Shown here: one piece after another, positions 1 to 36,962 of the stretch
Numbering within the stretch: the first letter of the stretch is position 1
Layout: the number at the start of each line of letters is the position of its first letter
DNA from: Cavia porcellus
Taxonomy: Eukaryota; Chordata; Mammalia; Rodentia; Caviidae
Reading direction: 5' to 3'
DNA length: 64,000 nucleotides
Assembly: GCF_034190915.1 (NCBI RefSeq)
Contig: NW_026947489.1
Location: forward strand, 56,420,001 to 56,484,000
Program-made: the position numbers and the translations under genes
The notes under the pieces: model-generated
Database searches by the model: none
Seen by the model: the letters and a program-made list of their open reading frames with translations, nothing else
What the model was told of the DNA's origin: nothing

Positions 1-29
1 GTGGCTGTCTGTGCCCCAACAAATCCAAG
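1..29 (+). CDS. SSPO: possible 3' end of an upstream SSPO exon
   Basis: The first 29 bases end in AAG followed by GTCAGG, a plausible splice donor. The next exon needs one carried-over base, which fits only one of the frames here. Another frame reads GCLCPNKSK, which looks more like a cysteine-rich domain but would require a shifted acceptor at 632. The exon is cut by the window edge, so neither frame nor identity can be settled. Confidence 0.3.
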
Positions 30-629
30 GTCAGGCTGGCCTGGGTGGGGGAGAAGGGTTCTGCCTACTACCGAGGTCAAGCTACTTCTTTCAGGAAGCT
101 TCCCTCTGCCCGCTAGGGCCCCTCGCTGCCTGGAGATACAGTGCTCTCTGCCCAGTACTCCTTGAGCTCTTGGTTCATGCACTTAGCAAAGAATGTAGGA
201 GGCCAGATGGTGGAAGACTCTCCTGCCAAGGAGGAAATAGGCCCAGAGGCATTAGCAGAAATGGGAAGCCAGCCTGGCATAGCCCAGGGCTGGGACATTT
301 GCCCTGTGCTCGGCCCTGCGCTCTGTGGATTCATAGCCAGCCCCTCAGCACTCCCAGCCTGGTGGGCAAGGGTGGAGACCAGAGATCACCTCTCGGTCTG
401 ACAAACAGACCACACCCATGGGATGTGACATTGGTCTTGAGAAGGCAGAGTTTAGGGGCACAGCATTGGTCAGGGGTGAGACATGGCCTGGCATAGCTAT
501 TTGAGAAGGTGGGGGACAGGCATGCAGCGGGTGGGAAGGGAAAGAGGGAGTGAGGGATGCCCAATGGGGTGAGGGACAGAGGCAAGATCCAGGGCTAGCC
601 AAGAGTAGAGCAGACTGTCTTCCCTGCAG

Positions 630-847
630 AGTGTCCCCCTGGGGAAAGGTGGCAGCAGGTGGCCCCAGGGGAGCAGGGGCCCTGTGAGTGGACGTGCCAG
701 GAGACAAATGCCATAGCAGCTCAGAGCAACTGCAGTGTAGCGCAGGCCCCCGGCTGCGTGTGCCAGGAAGGATACTTCCGCAGCCAAGCAGGTCCCTGCG
801 TCCCCGCAGACGGCTGCGAGTGCTGGCACCTTGGGCATCTCCACTTG
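630..847 (+). CDS. SSPO: SSPO exon: TIL-like cysteine-rich segment
   Basis: The acceptor is TTCCCTGCAG and the donor is TTG|GTGAGA. The translation starts [10 protein letters not shown] and contains [14 protein letters not shown] and CECW, the Cys spacing of trypsin-inhibitor-like modules repeated in SCO-spondin. It ends in phase 0. Confidence 0.8.
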
Positions 848-2775
848 GTGAGATTACCATGTCCTCCTGTTGTCACCCACTCCTTCATGATCCCAGACCT
901 CCCTACCTCCTGAATTGTTTTATGACACTCTTGCCCTCCCAACACACTCCTGCTTTCCTGCAGTGGATGGGACTGGGCCACCCCATGGACCATGCCCAGC
1001 CTTGGGTTGGATACCTACCCTTACCCAAACTTTCCTTGGCCCTCCTAAGACTCCTGTTGCCTATGCTAGTCCTAATCCATCACTCCAGCCAGGTATTCCT
1101 GGGCTGGGGTGGGGGCGTTATCATGGAATATGATGAGAAACCAAGAGAAGACTCTCCTGCCCCACCCCCAGCCCGGGTCTGAATGGCAGGAGGGCTGTGA
1201 CAGATGTCGCTGCCTGGGAGGCACAAGTGTTTGTACCCAACTCTGCCCTCGCCTCACCTGCGCTCAGGTAACCCCTGTCACCTGCTTGGGTGTCTCTCTG
1301 CCTCTTTGCTGGGGTCTTCCTCAGAGGCTGGTCTTAGGATGTCCGTAGTCAGTGTGAGGTTGGAGGTGACCGGGCCATCCTCACTGGATCTGGGACTGCC
1401 CCTTCCACAGGGTGAGGCGCTGGTGCAGGAGCCAGCGAGCTGCTGTCCCATTTGCCGGCAGGAGACTCCCGGTATGGAGGTCATCTGGGTGCCTTGGTCT
1501 GTACACTTCTCCCCAGCCACCATTTAAGCCTGGCATATGCCCCCCCTCCCCACACCTACCCACCTGAGGATGGGCATGGAGACCCCAGGGCTGTATCGTA
1601 CTAGCTGGCACTCTAGACCACATGCTCCAGCATCCTGGGCTCTGTCCCTACATGTCCCCCCATCCCTGGTTTGTGTTCAGTTACAGCCTCCCCCTTTCCC
1701 TGCCCTAGCTCCTGCCATAGAACCTACCTCTACCCCCACAGAGAAACAGCCAGCCTCCTGCCGGCACCTCACCGAGCTTCGAAACCTCACCAAGGGGCCC
1801 TGCCACCTGGACCAGGTGCAAGTGAGCTACTGCAGTGGGCACTGCCAGTCCAGCACCAACGTCATGACTGAGGTGACTCTGGGGCTTCTTACAGTCCCAC
1901 AAGGGCCAGCCTGGGACCTGGACAAAACCCAGGGGACAGGTGGGACACAGTCCACTCCCACAGGGCTAGCAGTCGGGCCTGGGCTATGCATGGTTAGAGC
2001 CTTGTACCTGCGGTGGCCTTGACCATTCCTAGAGCATGCTGCCAGGCCACTGTGTACCTCACAGAGAAGGGCACAGAGGAGGAGGCCAACTGTGAAGGCA
2101 GAGCCTCCATGCCAAGGGCAGGAGGGCACCAGGATGGCTCCTAGCAAGCTGTACCCTCGAACCAGAGGTCCAGAGGCCAAGGGTCTCCATGCTTGCTCTC
2201 CTAGATTCCGAGCCCCACTCCTCTTTTAGGATCTTCATAGGGTCTCAGTGGCCCCCGAATCTTTTAGCCCTGACCCTGAAGAGCTGTGATTTGTGTTCCC
2301 AGTATCTTCTTGTATAGAGCTCCCGCCCCAGCCCCTGAGCTCCTCTCTCAGAGGACCATTCCTTCCACCTCAGCCCACCTGAGTTTTCCAGGCCTGGAAA
2401 GAGAAAGGTGTTTTCTCCATGGGGTTCAGAGATGCCACTTCCAACCCTCAACACACTGCTGCTCCCATGGGGATTCCTTCCCAAGTCACCCTGGCCATGT
2501 TTAAAACAGAGAAAGGAAAGTAGGTTGAAGATATAAGCAAATAACTTTTGTATACAGTTTGTAAATGGCATCGTGTGACTATATTACCTGTTTCAAGAGG
2601 GAATTAGAAATATGACCACAGATGAAATTAAACCCAGTGCTCTGTGGGACCTGCAAGAGAAACTCAATCACAGGCCCCAGGGGCTTGCCCCAGAAGGAGA
2701 GCACACTGTACTTAGGACCAGAACGGTGCAGCAGGGTTTAATTATCCGCAGTTGCAAAAAAAAAAAAAAAAAAAA

Positions 2776-2810
<35 letters not shown>

Positions 2811-3992
2811 GCAGTTTCGTGTATTATGAATATCCCTTTATCTAGTTAGTAAGACCCCAAGGAGGAAGCGGTGTCCCCATGCCCTGCATTTCATTTAACT
2901 TGCAGGTTGCTGGGCATTCATTCAGATGGGTAGATGGGTGGTGGCTACAGTAAAGAAGGTGGGTTTTCAGGGAAGGGGACTCAGTGGTGACATCTCCTTT
3001 CCTGGCCCAGCTAGGCTGCTTAGCCAGGAGCATTGGGATCTAGTCCTGTGCGCTCAAAAGAAGGGGCAAAACTTCGCGTGGCCCCTCCCCAGTTCACCCC
3101 CACCCCCACCCAGGAACCGTACCTGCAGAGCCAGTGCGACTGCTGCAGCTACCGCCTAGACCCGGATAGCCCCGTGAGGATCCTGCACCTGCGCTGCCCC
3201 GATGGCCGCACGGAGCCCGCAGTGCTGCCGGTGATCCACAGCTGCCAGTGCAGCGCTTGCCAGGGTGGGTCAGGGTGGGTCTGGGGGATCCCGGGGGCGG
3301 GCTACATGGAGGGCAAGGCTTGAGTAGGCACGGGAAGGCGGGGCTTTCTGGAAGGCGGGACCCGGGTGGGCGAAGCCTGGGATTGGGTCTGGGGAGTGGG
3401 GCTTGGGAGGGCCCAGGGTGGGGGCGGGGCCAGGGCGGGGGCTGGGCGGGACTCTGGGGCCAGGACTGGCTCTGAAGGGTGAGACAACACATAAAGCTCC
3501 CTGCCCACGTTCTTCCTTGAATTCTTTCTATCCGATCTGTTCTCCTCAACGTTATTTCTTCTCCAATTATAAATAATCTTGGGTGTTTGGAATATATCTG
3601 GTTCAAATGCCAACTCAAAAAAAAAAAAAAAGAAAAAAATCCAACTCACCCGTTTCCTTGTTGAGCCCCACCCTCGCTCCGGGGACCTAATGGCTGGCAT
3701 CTCTGCTCAAGCTTGGGACAAGGACGTGAGGAAGGCACAGTGTGAAGTACCTGGTGTAGAACCGATGAGGTCACCTCGCTTAGCAGATGGGGGAGAGACC
3801 AAAGGAAGGTGCAGATGCCATAGATGGGGCAAGGCAGGACAGTTCACGCTGGCGCTGGGCGCCTGGGGCAGCTCTGCCTCACCTCCTCTGCCGCCCAGAC
3901 TGCAGACCTTCTGTCGCCGCCCGGCCGGACCACTCTTGCTAGCTCTTCTTCCCCTCACTTGTTCCCCAGGAGCTGATTTCTCAAAGCACTGA
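630..3992 (+). CDS. SSPO: SCO-spondin, C-terminal end (six exons visible)
   Basis: SCO-spondin is a giant secreted glycoprotein of the subcommissural organ that assembles into Reissner's fibre. Visible coding exons are 630-847, 1172-1267, 1411-1471, 1709-1872, 3114-3264 and 3970-3992. All have GT/AG borders and the phases add up (713 nt plus one carried base = 238 codons including stop). In order they give a TIL-like cysteine-rich segment, a VWC-like segment (C-x2-C-x-C, then CCPIC), and a C-terminal cystine knot with many Cys, ending in ADFSKH. TGA is at 3990-3992. The fourth exon could instead start at 1742, which keeps the frame. Most of the gene lies upstream of the window. The identification is supported by ZNF862 directly downstream, as in human 7q36.1. 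Confidence 0.9.
1172..1267 (+). CDS. SSPO: SSPO exon: first half of VWC-like domain
   Basis: The exon is 96 nt in phase 0, with acceptor CCACCCCCAG and donor CAG|GTAACC. It reads [14 protein letters not shown], then TQLCPRLTC, typical of a von Willebrand factor C module. Confidence 0.8.
1411..1471 (+). CDS. SSPO: SSPO exon: end of VWC-like domain
   Basis: The acceptor is CCTTCCACAG and the donor is CCCG|GTATGG, giving 61 nt that end in phase 1. The CCPIC motif is the usual last cysteine cluster of a VWC domain. Confidence 0.78.
1709..1872 (+). CDS. SSPO: SSPO exon: first half of cystine knot
   Basis: The translation contains [15 protein letters not shown] and YCSGHC, the first cysteines of a CTCK domain, and includes an N-glycosylation motif NLT. 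The donor is GAG|GTGACT. The acceptor at 1707-1708 has a strong pyrimidine tract. An alternative at 1740-1741 gives the same frame and is 33 nt shorter. Confidence 0.78.
1873..3113 (+). other. SSPO intron with A-rich/TAA microsatellite
   Basis: This 1.24-kb intron separates the two halves of the cystine knot. It holds an (A)n(TAA)n run at about 2756-2808 flanked by a 7-bp direct repeat. No coding signal is visible. Confidence 0.6.
2754..2809 (+). repeat. (A)n(TAA)n microsatellite
   Basis: A run of about 23 A is followed by about ten TAA units. The 7-mer CGCAGTT flanks it on both sides (2747-2753 and 2810-2816), so it may be the tail of a retroposon whose body never inserted. Confidence 0.85.
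3114..3264 (+). CDS. SSPO: SSPO exon: second half of cystine knot
   Basis: The acceptor CACCCCCACCCAG is followed by [14 protein letters not shown] and ends CQCSACQ. The CDCC and CQCSAC clusters are the hallmark of the C-terminal cystine knot, which mediates covalent dimerisation of secreted mucin-like and VWF-like proteins. The donor is CAGG|GTGGGT (phase 1). Confidence 0.85.
3970..3992 (+). CDS. SSPO: SSPO terminal coding exon (7 codons plus stop)
   Basis: After acceptor TTGTTCCCCAG the exon supplies two bases to complete Gly, then ADFSKH and TGA. I chose it over an acceptor at about 3899 because it continues the phase and gives the short DFSK-type tail remembered from SCO-spondins. Confidence 0.75.
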
Positions 3993-4145
3993 CAGGCTCC
4001 GCGGGATGTGTCCACTGCTGTCCTGTGAGCATAGGGCTCTTCACTCCCATCAGGTCCTTTAGTACCCACTCACTCACCTGTCCCCAACTTGAAATCTATG
4101 CCTGGTATTAGCATGTCCCAAATAAAGTGATTGTAGCCACTTCGT
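3993..4145 (+). promoter_or_regulatory. SSPO: SSPO 3' UTR and poly(A) signal
   Basis: The UTR is short, with AATAAA at 4121-4126. Cleavage is expected some 15-25 bases downstream. Confidence 0.75.
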
Positions 4146-4439
4146 GTGTAATCTCTGTCCTGCGGCCCAGCAGAGAAAGGGATAAAGGGTGGGCCAGGGC
4201 CCTGCCAGGACTATAAGGACTCTATCCCTGGGGACCTGTGGGGATCCACTATGGATTCACATGGCCCCCACGGCTGGAGGACCTGGGCTGGGCACTTCCC
4301 ATAACTGAACTTTGGTTTCTTCTTCTGGATCCGGACATGGTTGAGTGTAAAATCTAAAGATTTCTTGTGCTGGACATCTCTAGTGTCCTGGGCATTTCAT
4401 CACCCAGAGGGACGTGGTCTGCACTGTGATAGAGACATT

Positions 4440-5320
4440 CAGAGATGCTCAGGCTGAGGCCCGCTTCTCCTTTGTTCAAGAGTCTTACTGACATATACTT
4501 CACATATTCAGAAATAAACTGATTTTGTTTACACTTCACTGACCTTTATAGAAAGTAAACAGAATTGCACACACATCACCACAATTCAATTTTAGAACAT
4601 TTCAATCATTTCACACCCATGTGTAGCCAACCTTTCCCATTTCCAGCCCCTAGCAACCACTAAGCAGCTTTCCATGTCGGCAGATTTGCCTTTTTTGGGC
4701 ATTTCATGTAATTAAGATGATGATCTTGAGGTTCACTCATATACAGTACATGTTAGCTTGTTCCTTTCTGTTACTAAATACTAAAGTGTGGTGTATATGT
4801 ACTGTACATTGTCTGCCCATTCTCAGACCAGTTCCTTTTTTTTTGTCTATTATGAATAAAGCTATTATAAATGTTTTTGTACAGATCTTTCTCTGGATGC
4901 ATATTTTCATTTCTTTAGGGTACTTTATACCTCGGAACAGAATTGCTAGGCCCTATAGTAAGTTTATGCTTAACTTTTTAAGAAATTTCCAAAGCAGTTG
5001 TATCATTTTGCATTCTCACTAACTACAAAGGTTTCAATTTTTCCACATCCTCTCCGACACCTGTTTTTGTCTTTAAAAAAACAAACAAACCAGGGCTGGG
5101 GATTTAGCTCAGCGGCACAAGCTCCTGCCTGGCAAGTATGAGGTCATGAGTTCAATCTCCAGTACCAAAAACCAAACCAAAACAAAACAAAAAACATTCA
5201 GTGGGTGTAAAATGGTACCTTGTTGAGACTTTGATTTATATTTCCTTCTTATGACTATGTCTGTGATACATAAATGAATACATTCATCATAGGGAGTTGG
5301 TACGTGTGCATATCACATCT
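4440..5320 (-). mobile_element. L1 (L1M-type) 3'-end remnant
   Basis: Read on the minus strand this resembles old mammalian L1 3' sequence. The plus strand shows its reverse-complement signatures: tattatgaataaagctatta, atttctttagggtacttta, cagaattgctaggccctata and ccacatcctctcc. An ID SINE interrupts it at about 5093-5195, after which the L1 similarity resumes. It is diverged and non-coding. Confidence 0.65.
5093..5195 (+). mobile_element. ID-type SINE inserted in L1
   Basis: A tRNA-derived unit with ggctggggatttagctcagc (A box) and gagttcaatctccagtacc (B box), followed by an A-rich tail. Confidence 0.8.
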
Positions 5321-7061
5321 TAACCATTTTTAATTTCCCTACGCTCTTCCTCCCTCCCATTTTCATCTCTAGATCACCTTCCAGTATGCAAAAGGATTAT
5401 CTCCATTTCTGCTTATGTTTTATTTTGCTCTTTATTTACACTTTGCTTCTCATATATGAGACACCATATGATATTTAACCTGCATCAGTTTTATTTCATT
5501 TTTATTTGTATTTCTTCAATATCAATGACTAATGATGTTGAGCTTTTATTTTTTCCTTCATTTTTATTTTCTTCTCTTTTCAAGTTTCTTTTGTTTTCTG
5601 TCCAGGGCTTTTCTGACACAAAGGAATCAGCTTGGCCTTTGCACAAGCATGACCAGAAGTATAAATGCAAGGATGGGATATAATTAACAGCAAACATCCT
5701 CAACCACTGGAGATGAGGGCTGAGATAAATGCCCCAGCCTCCCATGCCTCAGATAGATGGTCGTGGGCATCATTTTATACAATTCCCAGAAGGGCAAGCA
5801 GGCCCCCAATACTCAAAGCAAAGGTCTCTAAAATGTACTCTTAAATCAGTTTTTCTTCTTCTCTGCTTCTGTTGAGTCTGACCACACTGCCATACTGGAT
5901 CCTTTCCAGGACCACATCCTTGTCTCAGCCTGTACTTCCTGGATAGGGAGGGCTGGAGGCAGGGCAGACACTCCTGCTCTGGTGCTCGCTAATGCTGTTA
6001 CCCCAGTGCTCCCTCATATGCCTCAGACACCCCAATATTGACAGCCTCATCCAGCTAGAGCTATTGGCAAAGGAATAAAATCTAAGGGAGAAATGAAGAG
6101 ACTGTAGTTAATAGGAGTTCGACATAGTACAGGAACTCTTAGGTGACTACTGCAACTTGAATTGTAAGGCCCTAAATTAGGGCCTTGTCATCCCAGACCA
6201 ATGAGGTTCCTGAAAGGGGCTACCACTGAGCATATTTAGCTTCAAACCATTGTTTCCTGCAAACTCCTTTTGCTTCTCTGATTTAATTTTCCTAGTCTTT
6301 CAGCTCCCACCTGGTTACTTATACCCCTCTTGGGTGTGTTTGTCATGGTCCTCCAGCAATGAGTCCTATTTTCTAAATCAATTATCCTGTGCTTAGTTCT
6401 CTCTTGACTAGCAAGAGAGAACATCTGTGATTTCTTATTACCTTCAATTCTTCTCACAATATCTAGAAAATCCAAGTCTCTGGACAAAACTGATACCTCA
6501 CTTTATCTCTCGTACTGCTACCAGATTATAACCTGGGCGATTTTCTCATTTTATGGAGGCTACTTTCTCACTGTGTCCTCACTTGGTGGAGAAAGAGAAA
6601 GCTCTGTCTTGTTTCATCTCTTAAAGGCGCTAATCTTATCCTTAGGACTTCCCTTCCTGATCTTATTTAAACCTATTAACTTTCCAAAGGTTCCACTTCT
6701 AAATGCCACCATGTTGAAAATTCAACATAAATCTGGAGGGGGTAACAATTCAGTCCACAGCACCTCCTTTACCTGACTAATTGCCACCTCTCAATTCAAT
6801 TCAGACACCGTGTCCTCAAGAAATCTTTATGACTAACCACCCCCTATCCCCCTGCCACCTCACTCTAAGGTGATGGGGTTTTGCTAGTCTTGTACTTCTT
6901 TCACAGCACTTGCCTCTATTTGGTAATGTTCCTTTCTGCTTCTTTTCCCTAATAAACCATGAGTAAGGGCTCGAAGGTAAGGGCTGTCTCATTAAACTTC
7001 ATACTCCCCAAACGGAGCAAAGTGACTGATGCAATGATGCTGCTTTTAAAAATGAACGTAA

Positions 7062-7326
7062 GAGCCCGGTGTGGTGGCACAGGCCTGTAATCCCAGCATT
7101 TGGGTGACTGAGGAAAGAGGACTGCCGCGAGTTCGAGGCCAGCCTGGGCTAGACAGTAAGCTCAAGGCCAGCCTGAATTGTATAGGGAGACCCTGTCTCA
7201 AAAAATCAAGAATAAAATAAAATAAAAACGAAGGATGCCAGGGATTTAGCTCAGCGGCATAAGCGCCTGCCTGGCAAGTGCTAGGTCGTGAGTTCAATCC
7301 CCAGTACAAAAAAAAATAAAAAAGTA
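7062..7326 (+). mobile_element. B1-ID composite SINE
   Basis: A B1-like left part (ggtggcacaggcctgtaatc, then gagaccctgtctc) is followed by an A-rich linker. An ID-like part (agggatttagctcagcggca) with a terminal A-rich tail completes it. Confidence 0.8.
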
Positions 7327-7439
7327 AGAAAAGTGTATCCTTCCTTGATTAAATAAGACCTAGTACCTTCAAGGCTGACGTTGGCACAAGTCAGTCAAGG
7401 TCCTATGCCGGGGGGAGTCCTGAGGAGACCCGCAAACAC

Positions 7440-7816
7440 GTTGCCTAGTAACATCTCCGAATGAAGTCAGGAAGAGCGGAAAGCGAATTTCCCAGCGTCC
7501 AATCAGAGCCCCGCATTCTGGCAGCCTGTCGTAGCTTCAAGAGGTTGGACTACGTTGCCCGTGATGCCCCGCGAAGTCAGAGAGGTGGCTGCCGTAAAGC
7601 TGTTCGCTGGCAGGACTCTAGTGCCAGTTCAGCGCCGCTGCTTGCTGAGAGAGCGCTACTGCCTTCCAACGCGCAAGAACCAGATTCCTGGGCGCGCTCC
7701 GTCCCCACCTGGGCGCCTTACCTTCAGGCAGCCCAGGTCTCCCTTGGGTCGCTGCGGCAGCATCCTCAAGCCAGGCCGCGGGGGTAGGGGGCAGCACGGG
7801 CTGCGAAAGCGGGGCC
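7440..7816 (+). promoter_or_regulatory. ZNF862: ZNF862 promoter and 5' UTR
   Basis: A GC-rich, CpG-containing block without TATA lies directly upstream of the start codon. CCAAT lies at 7499-7503. The segment 7548-7567 (gactacgttgcccgtgatgc) resembles the ACTACAATTCCC-type ZNF143/SBS element common in housekeeping promoters. The transcription start cannot be placed from sequence. Confidence 0.55.
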
Positions 7817-33945
<26,129 letters not shown>

Positions 33946-35345
33946 AGGATGCTTATGGAGCCTTCAAGATGCCTGCACCTGAGAAGGGTCTTACCTGGCA
34001 CACTCTCTGGAAGGGAATCCTTAGCTGTGTTTTCCTGAGGATTGTGTGGGTCAAATTCAGAGTTGGTGGCCCAGGAGCCATCCAGGCTCTGCTCTGGGCA
34101 GTGGTTTGCCTGTGATTAGTCCTTTGTGCTAATCTGTGCCTCAGTTTCCCTCTCCAAGCCATGGCAGCTGAGAATCTAAGTGCCTCTCCCTGCTCCCTAT
34201 GCCTCAGCTTAGTAGCAAGAGCCTTGCATTCCTTGAGAGAAGGCCATCTCCACCCTCTGCTCTCGTGCCCCATCCCAATCCTTAGTGTGAAGCTTGCTAC
34301 TGAGTCCTGTTGTGGGCAGAGGTGCTGTCCACATGGACCATCAGTGGGACAGGCATGTCCCTTCCTCTGCAAGCTGCCCTAAGGACTCTGCTTGGAACTG
34401 TCATCGCTGCTTGGTAACTATGCCCTGCCCTAGATGGGCACAGTCTCACTCCCTGGACTGCACTTAGCAGCCAGGGTTTCTAAGAAGCTGCCCTAGAACT
34501 TTGTGGGCATCCTCTTCATAGGATACCTCTGGCACTAGTAGGTCCCAAGACCCCTCACCATTGTCCCTTCCCTTCTGGGGAGAGTGCTCCCCTCCCAGGG
34601 CGGTGCAGTCTGGGTAGATTCCAGGCTGCTGAGCTGGATGGGAACCTGTTGTCCCTGTTCTGCTTCCTTGGCCAGTTGGGAAGCTGGGGATGTCTGTGCG
34701 AAGGGCTTCTTGTTCCTGCCTCAGGCTCATCTAGACGGGCAGGGGCCCTGCTTGCTGCTTGTCTGCAGGGTATCCTTGCTTTGTGATGCTGGCATCCAGG
34801 CATCGGCCCATCCTACAGACACCCTGATTCCTGACATCCACTCTCAGCCTTAGCACTTAATGCTGCTGTCTTTCTCCTTTCTGCCTCTGTGTCATGGAGG
34901 TGTCTCCCCTCAGGCTCTGGAGGTGGCCCTCAGAGTCCCCCAAGAAGAAAGCACTTTCTCTTATCATCTCCACCTATGCTGTCATCCTGGCATCTGCTCT
35001 TCCTCTTCCCTCGTTACTGATGCCCCTGGGGGCAGGCATTCCACATAACCAGCATTGTACCAGATACTTAGAGATTCTGGGGGTGAGGGAGCCTTGCCTT
35101 GTCCAGGCCGGACATCTGTGAGGGTGACCAACTCCAGACCTTTGCTTTCTGTCCTACAAAGGAGAGTCCCTAGGGTGCTGTCTACAGATCACGACAGAAC
35201 AGAGGTCACCAGGTCCTCACAAGGGTGACTTGACAGGGATGTCTTCACTTGCCCTGGTTCAATGACGTACACATGTTTAGAATAACCATGTTTGATTCTA
35301 AATCTTTTGCTATTTCAATAAAGCAGTTTATTTCCACACATGGAT
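33946..35345 (+). promoter_or_regulatory. ZNF862: ZNF862 3' UTR and poly(A) signal
   Basis: About 1.4 kb of non-coding sequence follows the stop. The AATAAA at 35317-35322 sits in an AT-rich context and is the likely end of the mRNA. Confidence 0.65.
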
Positions 35346-35504
35346 CTGTCCTGTAAATCCCTAAGCAACAACTAGGAGGTAGGTTAAGCTGCTGAAGGCC
35401 AGCCAGATTGTCCCTCTTTGAAGAGGCATTTTTCTCTTAGCAGGCAGCAAAGCTGCCTCCTCCGAGACTCACGATGTATACTGTAACCCTGCCTTTCTTA
35501 TCTC

Positions 35505-35507
<3 letters not shown>

Positions 35508-35552
<45 letters not shown>
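35508..35552 (+). repeat. (GT)n microsatellite
   Basis: About 22 GT units. Confidence 0.95.
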
Positions 35553-35556
<4 letters not shown>

Positions 35557-35596
35557 CAACTACCAGGCCCTTCCTGGAGATGCCCCAGTCCCTGAT

Positions 35597-35644
35597 GCCA
35601 GGAATACTGAGGCAGGGTCTGCCAGGAATACTGAGGCAGGGTCA
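35597..35644 (+). repeat. 24-bp direct duplication
   Basis: Two tandem copies of gccaggaatactgaggcagg (first 20 bases of each unit). Confidence 0.85.
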
Positions 35645-36775
35645 GCATGACCATCCAGTCCCAAAGTCCTTCCTGCACCAGCAGCCCTGACTGCCCTGGG
35701 AACATAGGGGCCTGGGACCACAGTTCCTGCCACACTTGGCACCCAAACAGCCACTTACCTGTGCACCTGGGAATGGATGCCTGGAGATGCCTCACCTTTG
35801 AGTCTTTTGTCACAGTCAGGCCAGGTGCTAGGGACTCTTCTGGGCATGTTTCTGCCATTGCTTCAGCAGAAGGGCTCTCAGGGTTGCAAGATCTGCAGGG
35901 AGCAAGCACATACCATGCAACATGGATGCCATCCTGGGAGACGAAGCTGCAGGGTTTCTCGTGGTCGTGGTCCATGTGGCAGCAGGAAACCCTATGCTGT
36001 TGGTATGCTCACCTCTTACATCTCATATCCCTTGCCATTTGTGGTCCCATGGATGGAAGGCCCTTGTCACACTACAAGAGCTACTGCCCCAAAGATGGCT
36101 AGGGGCCATGTGGCTCCTGAAGTTCTAGTCACACACTTGGTACAGGCTGGGTGACTTCAGCACAATTTGAAGGACTTGAGCGCCTCCAGAAGCAATGCTG
36201 GGGTGCTCAGCTCACAGAAGCCTAAGGGTCCATTTGGGTGGGGTTTCCAGTTGCCTCCATAGGTTTATCTTCAGCCTCCTAAAGGGAGCTCAGGTGTCAT
36301 TTGAGTGACAAGGACATACCATTTTCAGTGTCACTCTCATCCCACATTCCTAGTGAGATCACCTGAGTGAGGACAGCATCCTGTGGATGACACAGGTAGA
36401 CCCAAGGGTAGCTCAGATCCCAACTCAGACAAGTGACCTGGTGGGTCTGAGGACACTGTCATCCTGGAGTCCTGGTAAAAGTGTCTGTCACTCTGGCTGT
36501 TGTCATTGCAGCTCCTCAGCCAGGGAGTTTGGGTTCTCATTGCCATGCTAGTAACCCCCTGCTGCAGCTGCTGCCAGACAGCAAGCGTGGGGAGCTTCCC
36601 CACAAGATGGGAAGTGTCACAGTGTCCTGTGTGAAGGTCAGTGGACAGTAGTACCTGACCCTTTGCTCTTGACTGCAGGTTTGACAAGCCAGGGTAAACA
36701 GGCCAACCTATGAGATTCCAGGATGGCCCTTCTGCTTCATCTCTCCATGCTGAGTTTCATCATAAAATCCATCCT

Positions 36776-36962
36776 TTAGCTGGGCTTGGTGATGCAGGCC
36801 TGTAATCTCAGCACTCTGGGAGGCCGAGGTAGGAGGATCGAAGGTTCAAACCCAGCCTGGGTGACTCAGGTTTGTCTCAGAATTTAAAAAAAAATTTAAA
36901 TGGCTGGAGACGTAGCTCAGTGTGAAGGCCCTGGGTTCAATACCCAGCATTGCAAACCACCA
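36776..36962 (+). mobile_element. B1-ID composite SINE
   Basis: gctgggcttggtgatgcagg, then tggctggagacgtagctcag and gggttcaatacccagcattg. Confidence 0.8.

Larger units (their letters stand above)
4146..7440. other. SSPO-ZNF862 intergenic region
   Basis: No gene is visible. The stretch contains an antisense L1 3'-end remnant (about 4440-5320), an ID SINE, AT-rich unique-looking sequence, and a B1-ID composite near the ZNF862 promoter. Confidence 0.6.

Noticed and set aside
915..1133. Possible extra SSPO exon after a CAG at about 963
   Set aside because: The frame has no cysteines and would break the good TIL-to-VWC junction from 847 to 1172.
3899..3944. Alternative SSPO last exon starting DCRPSV
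   Set aside because: It is in phase but gives a tail unlike known SCO-spondins, whereas the 3970 exon gives the DFSK-type ending next to the stop.
7245..7310. tRNA-like A and B boxes (also in many other places)
   Set aside because: They belong to ID-type SINEs with A-rich tails; no cloverleaf with an acceptor stem is seen, so they are not tRNA genes.
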